Assembly (NCBI RefSeq): GCF_900541275.1
Contig: NZ_UQJH01000022.1
Coordinates: 1 to 22,651 of the forward strand
Length of the DNA: 22,651 nt
Direction: 5' to 3'
From: an uncultured Porphyromonas sp.
GTDB lineage: Bacteria > Bacteroidota > Bacteroidia > Bacteroidales > Porphyromonadaceae
Below the pieces are notes generated by a model. The model ran no database searches. It had not been told where the DNA came from and was given only the letters and a program-made list of their open reading frames with translations. Shown piece after piece: positions 15,446 to 22,651 of this stretch; the first letter of the stretch is position 1, and each line of letters opens with the position of its first letter. The position numbers and the translations under genes are program-made.

Positions 15446-17971
15446 TCAGAACTGACCAAACTGCTTGAAGAAGTCAGCCGGGCTCCCGGGCTTGTCCTCA
15501 GAGGACTTTGGCTCATGCTTCGGCTCCTCATCACGCTCCTCACGGCGCGGCTCCTCATTGCGCTCCTCGCGGCGGGGCTCCTCATCACGCTCCTCACGGC
15601 GCGGCTCCTCATTGCGCTCCTCGCGGCGGGGCTCCTCATCACGCTCTTCGCGCTCCTCACGGCGAGGATTGCGGCGGCGCTCCTGGTGGCGCGGACGCTC
15701 CTCGTCAGAGGGACGCTGCTCCTCGCTGTCACTGTCATCTGAGTTACGCTCCTCGCGGCGAGGGTTGCGACGACGATCGCCACGGCGACCCTCACCATCA
15801 CGCTCCTCACGGTCACGACGACGCTCGCGAGGACGCTCGGACTGCTCCTCGTAGCCCTCAGGCTTCTCGATCAGAGCACGGCGAGAGAGACGGAACTTGC
15901 CGGTCTTGGGATCGACCTCCAGCAGCTTCACCTGCAGCTTCTGTCCCTCTGCGGCACCGGTCTCCTCGATGTTGCCGAAGTACTTCCAGTCCCACTCAGA
16001 GATATGGAGCAGACCCTCCTTGCCGGGCATAAACTCGACGAAGACACCATAGGGCATCACGCTCTTGATGGTACCCTCGTAGGTCTCACCCACCTCGGGG
16101 ATGACAACGATGCGATTGATCATCTCGAGGGCGCGAGTGATCGCCTCCTTATTGGACGCAGCGATCTGGATCACACCGACACCGCGCTCGGTGTCCTCCT
16201 CGATATTGATCTGAGCACCGGACTCCTCCTGCATACCCTGGATGATCTTACCGCCGGGGCCGATGATCGGGCCGATGAACTCCTTTGGCACCTCCATTTG
16301 CTCCATGCGGGGCGTCTGAGGCTTCAGCTCAGGACGAGGTCCGGGGATGGTGCTCTCGATGATGTCGAGGATGTGGAAGCGGGCACGACGTGCCTGCTCG
16401 AGAGCCTGTGCCAGCACCTCGTAGCTCAGTCCGTCGATCTTGATATCCATCTGGGTGGCGGTGATGCCCTCACGGGTACCGGTTACCTTGAAGTCCATAT
16501 CTCCCATGTGGTCCTCATCACCGAGGATGTCGGTGAGGACCGCCTTCTTGTCTCCCTCGCTCATCATACCCATGGCAACGCCGGAGACGGGACGGATCAT
16601 CGGCACACCGGCATCCTCCAGCGCCAGCGTACCAGCGCAGACCGTAGCCATGGAGGAGGATCCGTTGCTCTCCAGGATGTCGCTCATCACACGGATGGTG
16701 TAGGGATAGTCCTCGGGGATCATGCCGTGGAGGGCACGCATGGCGAGGTTACCGTGGCCGATCTCTCGGCGGCTGACGCCCTTGGGGCGAGATGCCTCTC
16801 CGGTGCTGAAGGGCGGGAAATTGTAGTGGAGGAGGAAGCGCTCCTTGCCCTGGAAGAGGGCGTCATCGACCAGCTTCTCATCGTCCTTGGTACCGAGGGT
16901 GACCGTAGCGAGTGCCTGGGTCTCTCCGCGGGTGAAGATGGCTGATCCGTGAGGGGCGGGGAGGCAGTCCACCTCGGCCCATATCGGACGTACATCCTCG
17001 AGACCGCGACCATCGAGACGCTGGTGATGGTCGAGCACAGCGGTACGTACCGCCAGCTTGACGTACTTATCGTAGTAGCGATTGATGAGCGGCTCTATCT
17101 CCGCCAGCTCCTCCTCGCTGTACTGAGCCTTAAACTCCTTACCCACCTCAGTGATGCGGCGAGAGCGTGAGTGCTTGTCGTTGTCGGCTGACATAGCGAT
17201 CTCGAAGAGCTTGTCGTAGCAGCTGTCGTAGATCTTCTTATCGAGCTCGGGATCCTGTGCATCGCCCTCGTAGGTGCGCTTAACGTCGGAGCCCACCTCT
17301 CGGGCCAGCTCGTTCTGCACACGGCACTGTACCTTGATCGCCTCGTGAGCCTGCTTGATCGCCTCGATCATATCGCTCTCGGGGACCTCCTTCATCTCAC
17401 CCTCGACCATCATGATATTCTTCTCCGTCGCACCGACCATCAGGTCGATATCGGCACGATTGAGCTGGTCGAGTGTCGGATTGATCACCCACTCACCATC
17501 GAGACGGATCACTCTCACCTCAGAGAGCACCTCGTCGAAGGGGACGGTGCTGACCGCCATGGCGGCAGAGGCTGCTAGTCCGGCCAGCTGGTCGGGAAGC
17601 TCATTTGGATCTCCACTGAAGAGGATGATCTGCACGTAGACCTCGCAGTGGTAGTCCTCGGGGAAGAGGGGACGCAGAGCGCGGTCGATCAGTCGTGCAA
17701 TCAGGATCTCATGGTCCGACATACGGCCCTCACGGCGGGTAAAGCCCCCGGGGAAGCGGCCATCGGCGGAGAACTTCTCCTTATACTCTACCTGGAGGGG
17801 CATAAAGTCTACGCCCGGACGTGCCTCCTCGGCAGCGACCACCGTCGCCAGGAGCATGGTCTTGCCCATGCGCACAACCACGGAGCCATCAGCCTGCTTG
17901 GCAAGCTTGCCTGTCTCGATCGTGATCTCACGACCATCGGGCAGAGTGATGGTCTTTGTGATTACATTCAT
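15446..17971 (-). CDS. pnp: Polyribonucleotide nucleotidyltransferase (PNPase) with long charged tail
   Basis: 3'-5' phosphorolytic exoribonuclease, 841 residues from the chosen ATG at 17971. A longer frame to 18004 adds 11 residues of no family likeness. Two RNase PH domains are present (about 5-145 and 315-550; KEKFSADGRFPGGFTRREGR in the first, SDILESNGSSSMATVCAGT in the second). A KH domain follows with IIGPGGK near 569-575, then an S1 domain near 626-700 with GVFVEFMPGKEGLLHISEW. Usual PNPases end near 700-750, but here an extra 130 residues of Arg, Glu and Asp follow, including nine-residue repeats. The tail may bind RNA or partner proteins (inference). It is read from a putative promoter at 18048-18055 and ends at a strong terminator. 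Confidence 0.95.
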   Translation of the reverse strand: MNVITKTITLPDGREITIETGKLAKQADGSVVVRMGKTMLLATVVAAEEARPGVDFMPLQVEYKEKFSADGRFPGGFTRREGRMSDHEILIARLIDRALRPLFPEDYHCEVYVQIILFSGDPNELPDQLAGLAASAAMAVSTVPFDEVLSEVRVIRLDGEWVINPTLDQLNRADIDLMVGATEKNIMMVEGEMKEVPESDMIEAIKQAHEAIKVQCRVQNELAREVGSDVKRTYEGDAQDPELDKKIYDSCYDKLFEIAMSADNDKHSRSRRITEVGKEFKAQYSEEELAEIEPLINRYYDKYVKLAVRTAVLDHHQRLDGRGLEDVRPIWAEVDCLPAPHGSAIFTRGETQALATVTLGTKDDEKLVDDALFQGKERFLLHYNFPPFSTGEASRPKGVSRREIGHGNLAMRALHGMIPEDYPYTIRVMSDILESNGSSSMATVCAGTLALEDAGVPMIRPVSGVAMGMMSEGDKKAVLTDILGDEDHMGDMDFKVTGTREGITATQMDIKIDGLSYEVLAQALEQARRARFHILDIIESTIPGPRPELKPQTPRMEQMEVPKEFIGPIIGPGGKIIQGMQEESGAQINIEEDTERGVGVIQIAASNKEAITRALEMINRIVVIPEVGETYEGTIKSVMPYGVFVEFMPGKEGLLHISEWDWKYFGNIEETGAAEGQKLQVKLLEVDPKTGKFRLSRRALIEKPEGYEEQSERPRERRRDREERDGEGRRGDRRRNPRREERNSDDSDSEEQRPSDEERPRHQERRRNPRREEREERDEEPRREERNEEPRREERDEEPRREERNEEPRREERDEEPKHEPKSSEDKPGSPADFFKQFGQF
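15521..15652 (-). repeat. 27-bp tandem repeat inside pnp, nearly five copies
   Basis: Copies begin at 15521, 15548, 15575, 15602 and 15629; the last is a few bases short. They alternate between two versions, so the higher-order period is 54 bp. The product is five copies of REERxEEPR with x alternating Asp and Asn (about residues 774-817 of PNPase). The reading frame is preserved because 27 is divisible by three, so copy-number change would alter only tail length. Confidence 0.9.
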
Positions 17972-18047
17972 ACTTTTACATCTTTTCGAGCCTACGCATT
18001 GCAAGCTCGGTTATCTAAAATCTCAGCTGTCCCTCCACGATATCGCA

Positions 18048-18055
18048 CAAAGGTA
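18048..18055 (-). promoter_or_regulatory. Putative -7 box of pnp
   Basis: On the minus strand this reads TACCTTTG, a full match to TAnnTTTG and identical to the mmdA -7 box. The matching -33 TTTG is not clear (only T-rich CTTTTTC upstream). The leader to the pnp ATG would be about 70 bases. The gap 17972-18191 holds this box, a weak TTTCTC/GAGAAA stem near 18105-18122 and nothing else I can name. Confidence 0.5.
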
Positions 18056-18191
18056 AAGATTCTCAGCGAAAAAGCCCTCATTTTACGGAAGTGACTTTGG
18101 GCTATTTCTCTTTTTCGAGAAACGGGACCTCCCCCAGATGTGATTGCCGGGAGACAAGAGGGGGTCTATCATGCGCTGAAGAGGGTGCCCC

Positions 18192-18662
18192 TTACCCTAT
18201 CGTGGCGAGCGGATCGCCCCCCTGGACGGAGTCTCCCTTGGCGACCAAGAGAGAGGTGATCGTGCCATCGCTATCGGCATTGATCTCATTCTCCATCTTC
18301 ATCGCCTCGAGGACCATGATCTTCTGACCCTTTTTCACTTGGTCTCCCTCAGACACCAGCACCTCACGGATCAGGCCGGGGAGGGGAGCGATCACCTCAC
18401 GACCGCCGGCGTCACGCTTAGGCTGATTCTGCGGGAGGGGAGCAGTGGGCGTCTCCTTGGGAGCCTCGGGGACAGGCGCTTTACTCACAGCCGGCTCGGG
18501 CTGGGGCTTAGGGGTCCGCCGAGCAGGCTCTGAGGCGGTATCATCACTCAGGCGGACGCTGTAGCGGTGTCCATTCACCTCCACCTCCGCCATCTCCTCG
18601 TCGGCAGAGTGGATCGTCACCTCGTAGGGGTGACCATTGATGGTGTATCGGTATTGCTTCAT
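18192..18662 (-). CDS. mmdC: Biotin carboxyl carrier subunit of methylmalonyl-CoA decarboxylase
   Basis: Protein of 156 residues from the ATG at 18662 (MKQYRYTING), the start typical of this family; the longer frame upstream overlaps the next gene. The N-terminal 1-42 is a small beta-rich region. A Pro/Ala-rich linker spans about 45-82, and a biotinyl domain follows (88-156) with the biotin-accepting lysine K122 in EAMKMEN. It carries CO2 from the carboxyltransferase MmdA to the membrane decarboxylase. No biotin carboxylase domain or gene is present, which favours decarboxylase over propionyl-CoA carboxylase. It begins 25 bp after the small gene and is the last of the group. Confidence 0.88.
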   Translation of the reverse strand: MKQYRYTINGHPYEVTIHSADEEMAEVEVNGHRYSVRLSDDTASEPARRTPKPQPEPAVSKAPVPEAPKETPTAPLPQNQPKRDAGGREVIAPLPGLIREVLVSEGDQVKKGQKIMVLEAMKMENEINADSDGTITSLLVAKGDSVQGGDPLATIG

Positions 18663-18687
18663 AGGTCTCTTGTGTGGTAGTATGTCC

Positions 18688-18903
18688 TTACCAAGGGCGG
18701 CGACGCATCGTGAGCGACTTGTCGGACCAACCCGACCGCCGCTCGCCACGCTCCTCATCGGAGAGCGCAGAGGTCTCCACGCTTCGTCCGTAGTCATTCA
18801 GTGCGAGAGCGATCGCCGTCACCACCTCGCCCCGCGCCTCATCGATCGCACGACCGAGAGAGAGCAGAGCCTCGATGGAGGGGTCAAAGTGCTGATTGTC
18901 CAT
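18688..18903 (-). CDS. Small protein between mmdA and mmdC (71 aa)
   Basis: Frame of 71 codons starting at the ATG at 18903 (MDNQHFDPSIEALL), one base after the mmdA stop; the longer frame overlapping mmdA is unlikely. The N-terminal half is predicted helical, and the end is basic with two Trp (GWSDKSLTMRRRPW). There is no membrane segment, so it is not a standard OadG/MmdD delta subunit. Its place in the operon and its basic Trp-containing end recall the short epsilon subunit (MmdE) of Veillonella methylmalonyl-CoA decarboxylase, which resembles the end of the delta subunit. This is a suggestion, not an identification. It probably assists assembly of the decarboxylase. Confidence 0.65.
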   Translation of the reverse strand: MDNQHFDPSIEALLSLGRAIDEARGEVVTAIALALNDYGRSVETSALSDEERGERRSGWSDKSLTMRRRPW

Positions 18904-18904
18904 A

Positions 18905-20458
18905 TCAGAGGGGAATGTTGTCGTGCTTCTTTGCCGGCAGCTCCTGGCGCTTATTGCGGAGGTCTCGGAGTGCTCGGGCAATGCGCTTACGGGTCTCATC
19001 GGGGACGATCACATCGTCGATAAATCCGTATGAAGCAGCGTAGTAGGGGTTGGCAAATTTCTCCCTGTACTCCCGGATATGCTCCTCCTTGAGTGCAGCC
19101 GGATCCTCAGCATCACGGAGAGCCTTACCGTAGAGTATCTCCACTGCTCCATCGGGTCCCATGACGGCGATCTCGGCGGAGGGCCAGGCGAGATTGATGT
19201 CGGCACGGAGGTGCTTTGACCCCATCACGATATAGGCTCCTCCATACGCCTTGCGGGTGATGACGGTGATCTTGGGGACTGTCGCTTCTCCATAGGCATA
19301 GAGGAGTTTGGCGCCATTGGTGATCACGGCATTGTACTCCTGACCGGTGCCGGGGAGAAATCCGGGCACATCGACGAGGCTGACGATCGGGATATTGAAA
19401 GCATCACAGAAGCGGACGAAGCGGGCGCCCTTGCGGGACGAATTGACATCCAGTACACCTGCGGCGGCTGCGGGCTGATTGGCGACAATACCGACACTCC
19501 GCCCATCGATGCGGGCAAAGCCGATGATGATGCTGCGGGCGAAGTCACGCTGCACCTCGAGGAACTCACCTCCATCGACGACCTGACCGATCACCTCGTA
19601 CATGTCGTACGCCGTATTGGGGTTATCGGGGATCAGCTCATTCAGCACCGACAGATCGCGGTCTATAGGATCGGAAGATGCGATGCGAGGCGCCTCCTCC
19701 ATATTATTGGACGGCAGAAAGCTCAGTAGGTGGCGCATCAGCTCCAGCCCCTCCTCGTCGCTCTCGACGGCGAAGTGTGCCACACCGCTCTTGCGGGTAT
19801 GGACGGACGCCCCTCCGAGCTCCTCGGCAGTCACCTCCTCATTGGTAACCGTCTTCACCACCTTAGGGCCGGTGAGGAACATGTAACTGGTGCCGGAGAC
19901 CATGATATTGAAGTCGGTCAGTGCCGGAGAGTAGACCGCCCCACCGGCACAGGGACCGAAGATCCCGGAGATCTGTGGTACCACGCCCGAGGCGAGGATG
20001 TTATTCTCAAAGAGCTCACCATAGCCGGCAAGCGAGTTGACGCCCTCCTGGATGCGGGCTCCTCCGGAGTCGTTGATGCCGATGATCGGTGCCCCCACCT
20101 TCATCGCCAGCTGCTGCACCTCACAGATCTTGCGAGCATGCATATAGCCGCAAGTGCCGGCAAAGGCGGTGAAGTCCTGCGCATAGACGTAGACCAGACG
20201 ACCATCCACAAGACCGCTCCCGGTGACGACCGAGTCCCCATCGTAGACTTTCTTGTCAGCCCCAAAGTTGGCATTGTGGTGGCGAACGTAAGTCCCCAGC
20301 TCCTCAAACGTGCCGGGATCCAAGAGTCTCTCGATCCGCTCTCGGGCTGTAAGCTTGTGGCGGCTGTGCTGCTTCTCTACCGCATCCTCTCCACCTCCGA
20401 GGAGCATCTGCTCCCTTCGCTCGATGAGCTCCCTGATCTTATCTGTCTGTCTACTCAT
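18905..20458 (-). CDS. mmdA: Methylmalonyl-CoA decarboxylase carboxyltransferase (alpha) subunit
   Basis: Carboxyltransferase of 517 residues from the ATG at 20458 (MSRQTDKIRELIERR); the longer frame to 20533 would start inside the promoter. It is a tandem crotonase-like protein of the AccD/PccB/MmdA type, with SGGARIQEG at 131-139 and a second acyl-CoA half containing KAYGGAYIVMGSK. It moves CO2 from (S)-methylmalonyl-CoA to the biotin of MmdC, giving propionyl-CoA, a step in propionate formation from succinate. The whole group mmdA, small gene, mmdC is tightly spaced and shares the promoter at 20505-20536. The sodium-pumping beta subunit gene is not next to it, as pnp follows. Propionyl-CoA carboxylase beta is the main alternative. 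Confidence 0.88.
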   Translation of the reverse strand: MSRQTDKIRELIERREQMLLGGGEDAVEKQHSRHKLTARERIERLLDPGTFEELGTYVRHHNANFGADKKVYDGDSVVTGSGLVDGRLVYVYAQDFTAFAGTCGYMHARKICEVQQLAMKVGAPIIGINDSGGARIQEGVNSLAGYGELFENNILASGVVPQISGIFGPCAGGAVYSPALTDFNIMVSGTSYMFLTGPKVVKTVTNEEVTAEELGGASVHTRKSGVAHFAVESDEEGLELMRHLLSFLPSNNMEEAPRIASSDPIDRDLSVLNELIPDNPNTAYDMYEVIGQVVDGGEFLEVQRDFARSIIIGFARIDGRSVGIVANQPAAAAGVLDVNSSRKGARFVRFCDAFNIPIVSLVDVPGFLPGTGQEYNAVITNGAKLLYAYGEATVPKITVITRKAYGGAYIVMGSKHLRADINLAWPSAEIAVMGPDGAVEILYGKALRDAEDPAALKEEHIREYREKFANPYYAASYGFIDDVIVPDETRKRIARALRDLRNKRQELPAKKHDNIPL

Positions 20459-20504
20459 ATATATATGGTGTACGAATCCAAATACCTGCCTCCCCCACTC
20501 ATCA

Positions 20505-20536
20505 CAAAGGTACAGGTATTCACCCATTTCCACAAA
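20505..20536 (-). promoter_or_regulatory. Promoter of the mmdA operon
   Basis: On the minus strand TTTG (20536-20533) and TACCTTTG (20512-20505) are 20 bp apart, a full match to the Bacteroidetes promoter. The expected start gives a leader of about 40 bases before the ATG at 20458. The -33 box lies only about 22 bp after the fucosidase stop, and I see no terminator in between. Confidence 0.78.
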
Positions 20537-20557
20537 AACGAGCTACATGATGGCCCT

Positions 20558-22507
20558 CTATCGGAGGCGGAGGGCGGAGAGGTGAGCCGGCGAAGCGACA
20601 GGGAAGCGGTGGGGACGGGTGATCGTCACCTCATCGGTGACGGGAAGAGTCATCCTCTGCATCTCGTATCGGTCGATGGGCGTAAGGAGGGCGTAGGGAC
20701 GAGGACCAAAGCCATTGTAGAGCTTGAGCCGCAGCCTGTGCCGACCCGGTGTCAGGGATAGGAGAAGTGGGATCCTCTCCTCACCCTCTCGGACGAAGCC
20801 CCCATCTATATATTGGTCATCAAGGTAAAGGAGGAAGCCCCCGCTGTAGGAGAGGTCCACCCTCAGGTCGCCTGACTGATCGCAAGCCAGCTCCTGCTCA
20901 AGGAGAAGCCCCCTATGCTGATCGGGAGAGCCGAGCAGCGTGTCCCGCAGGATCGCCCCCTCGACAGGCTGAGGGACCACACTATTATCCGACGGCATCC
21001 GTCCCAGCTGTCCGCCCACGAGACGGCAAGAGAGAGGTCCCACGAGGCGCACCGTCGGAGACTTGGTCTCGTACGGTTGACCCTTGAGCGTCAGCAGATC
21101 CCCATTCACCTCCACCTCCCGGCCTTCGTACTCCCGAGGGAAGGAGATCTCCCTCAACCCTTTACCTACAACCCTGTATCCAACCACGCTCCGCAGCCCG
21201 GAGTAATAGTCCGCCAGAGAGTAGGCATAGATAGTCTCCGACCGTGACTGAAGCGAGACCGGATCGGCAAAGGAGAGACGTATCGCCCGACAAGGCACAC
21301 CGGCAAGAGGGACGCAGCGCACGACGGGATGCCCGTCTACAGAAGTAAGCTCCACACCTCCCTTGTCATCAAGAGCCACAGCGGATAGGGGCGAAGCAGT
21401 AAGCGCCGGCAGCTCCACCAGCGTCCTGTCATCGGGGACAAAGAGGTAGAGCTCCCGACCATCCGCCCGACGAGTCATCAGCCGATTATGGCAGGGCAGC
21501 CCCTCCGTCCCGTAGATAGCTGCGCCATAGGTGCTCAGCCACCTTCCCATACCCTCCAGCACCTGGCGCTCAAAGGGGACCACCCCACCCTCTCCATCGG
21601 GACCTATATTAAGGAGGTACTTTCCCCCTCCACAGACGACCCGGAGGAGATCCGAGAGCTTCTCGCGCACCTTGGTCTCCACACTGCCCCTCCGTTGCCA
21701 GGAGCGATAGCCCCATGTCTCGGGGAAAAAGCTTGCTGCCGTCTGCCACGGGATATCCAGAGTGTAGTCAGGTGTCTCATTGTCCGGAAAGACGGCAAAG
21801 TCAGCACAGTCATTTCCCAGCCGTCCGCTCACCATACAGTCCGGCTGCAGGCTCTTCACCAGCCGGTAGAGCTCATGGCTCTGACCGGGCGTCAGCGAGC
21901 CCATATCAAACCAGAGCTCGTCCACCGACCCATACTTGGTCAGCAGCTCACGCACCTGGCGCTTATTGTACTCGTGATGTCCCGGTGTGACCGGGTCGGC
22001 ATTGTGCGATGAGTAAGGCACCGCACCCGGGAAGTGCCAGTCGATGAGGGAGAAATAGAGCCCGAAGCGCAGTCCCGCCCTATGACACGCCTCCGCCATC
22101 TCACCCACCAGGTCTCGTCCGCAGCGGGGCGCACGTGCAGCGGAGAAGTCGGTCGTAGCCGTATCCCAGAGGCAGAACCCCTCGTGGTGCTTCGCCGTCA
22201 GCACGACACTCCGCATACCAGCCTTCTTCGCCAGTGCGGCGATCGAGTCAGCATCGAAGTCCGACGCCGTGAAGTCCCTTGCCGAAGCCTCGTAGACATC
22301 CATATAGTGCACCCCGAAGGAGAAGATCTGCTCCGAGTAGCCATCCGTTACCGGCACACCATCGTAAACCCCACCATAGGTAGAGTAAAGACCATAGTGG
22401 ATAAAGAGCGAGAACTTATCCCCCGACCAGTCGGTCGCACCAGATAGGGGAGGCAGGGTGGTCATCAGGAGGAGCAAGAGTAAGATTCGCTTTGTGGCTG
22501 TCATCAT
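20558..22507 (-). CDS. Alpha-L-fucosidase, glycoside hydrolase family 29
   Basis: Secreted or periplasmic enzyme of 649 residues that removes alpha-linked fucose from glycans. The signal peptide has a Leu-rich core at about 8-20 and probable cleavage after SGA near 24. The GH29 TIM barrel (about 27-335) shows FIHYGLYS, KHHEGFCLWD at 106-115, and the probable catalytic nucleophile D201 in ELWFDMG. MVSGRLGND follows, and LLNIGPDGEG comes near the barrel end. The C-terminal half (about 340-649) is beta-rich, probably two sandwich domains; the region after about 500 is longer than in many GH29 enzymes and may bind substrate. There are two adjacent Met codons at the start. Host mucin glycans are a plausible substrate (inference). 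No SusC/SusD pair is nearby. Confidence 0.9.
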   Translation of the reverse strand: MMTATKRILLLLLLMTTLPPLSGATDWSGDKFSLFIHYGLYSTYGGVYDGVPVTDGYSEQIFSFGVHYMDVYEASARDFTASDFDADSIAALAKKAGMRSVVLTAKHHEGFCLWDTATTDFSAARAPRCGRDLVGEMAEACHRAGLRFGLYFSLIDWHFPGAVPYSSHNADPVTPGHHEYNKRQVRELLTKYGSVDELWFDMGSLTPGQSHELYRLVKSLQPDCMVSGRLGNDCADFAVFPDNETPDYTLDIPWQTAASFFPETWGYRSWQRRGSVETKVREKLSDLLRVVCGGGKYLLNIGPDGEGGVVPFERQVLEGMGRWLSTYGAAIYGTEGLPCHNRLMTRRADGRELYLFVPDDRTLVELPALTASPLSAVALDDKGGVELTSVDGHPVVRCVPLAGVPCRAIRLSFADPVSLQSRSETIYAYSLADYYSGLRSVVGYRVVGKGLREISFPREYEGREVEVNGDLLTLKGQPYETKSPTVRLVGPLSCRLVGGQLGRMPSDNSVVPQPVEGAILRDTLLGSPDQHRGLLLEQELACDQSGDLRVDLSYSGGFLLYLDDQYIDGGFVREGEERIPLLLSLTPGRHRLRLKLYNGFGPRPYALLTPIDRYEMQRMTLPVTDEVTITRPHRFPVASPAHLSALRLR

Positions 22508-22535
22508 CTCAGGTGAGCTTATATAAGGATAGAGA

Positions 22536-22543
22536 CAAAGTTA
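22536..22543 (-). promoter_or_regulatory. Putative -7 box of the fucosidase gene
   Basis: Minus-strand TAACTTTG matches TAnnTTTG, 28 bp before the start codon at 22507. No TTTG is found at the expected -33 distance. The remaining 22544-22651 holds nothing I can identify. Confidence 0.45.
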
Positions 22544-22651
22544 GTCTTTTTGCCCAGATCTGCAGCTATCCGGGTCTCCAATCGCGGATCAGATGGACGG
22601 CTAATTCGCATTTTGATGTGCTGGGTGGGTGAGGGTGTTGAAAGGGGGATT

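Noticed and set aside
15465..15854. Plus-strand Ser/Arg-rich repeat protein opposite the end of pnp
   Set aside because: The repeat is explained by the PNPase tail on the other strand, which is in frame with the conserved domains.
18107..18170. Intrinsic terminator between mmdC and pnp
   Set aside because: The C-run and G-run near 18131 and 18160 do not pair well, and the TTTCTC/GAGAAA stem has only six A/T-rich pairs and no T tract.

Overview
The window most likely comes from the chromosome of a Bacteroidales bacterium, probably Porphyromonas or a close relative (inference). It encodes DUF3316 and S41 lipoprotein families, a secreted GH29 fucosidase, and a methylmalonyl-CoA decarboxylase gene group. 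It has Bacteroidetes-type promoters (TTTG, 19-20 bp, TAnnTTTG) and almost no Shine-Dalgarno sequences. The DNA is GC-rich throughout except for one A+T-rich gene near the middle.

Layout. Positions 1-454 are non-coding: a 19-bp perfect hairpin, smaller stem-loops, and an array of near-palindromes at 22-bp intervals just upstream of a RecD-like helicase gene (455-1921, +). Positions 1918-10179 hold eight minus-strand genes that overlap or lie at most 13 bp apart. In order of transcription they are topoisomerase IV subunit A, a DUF3316 outer-membrane protein, an S41 lipoprotein protease, a DUF59/SufT-like protein, LpxH, a RIC/YtfE-like hemerythrin protein, a LuxR-type regulator with a degenerate receiver, and HemW. 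The last gene runs into the helicase gene with overlapping stop codons.

Positions 10403-12157 (+) are the A+T-rich gene, a DUF262 + DUF1524 (GmrSD/SspE-like) putative modification-dependent nuclease with its own clear promoter. A small membrane-protein gene follows, then a terminator that also serves the converging clpB. Between clpB and pnp lies a second, diverged copy of the 22-bp-period palindrome array. Pnp carries a long charged tail encoded partly by 27-bp tandem repeats. Upstream are mmdC, a 71-codon gene and mmdA, read from a well-formed promoter, but the membrane beta subunit gene is absent. A secreted alpha-L-fucosidase closes the window.

How the genes fit together. The large operon mixes housekeeping functions (chromosome decatenation, lipid A synthesis) with iron-cofactor functions (DUF59 Fe-S assembly, hemerythrin/RIC-like repair, HemW heme transfer) and a regulator translationally coupled to the hemerythrin gene. 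The most notable items are the palindrome arrays at two distant loci, the hemerythrin-pseudoreceiver pair, the isolated DUF262/DUF1524 nuclease, the missing mmdB and the repetitive Pnp tail. I see no CRISPR array, insertion sequence, rRNA or tRNA.
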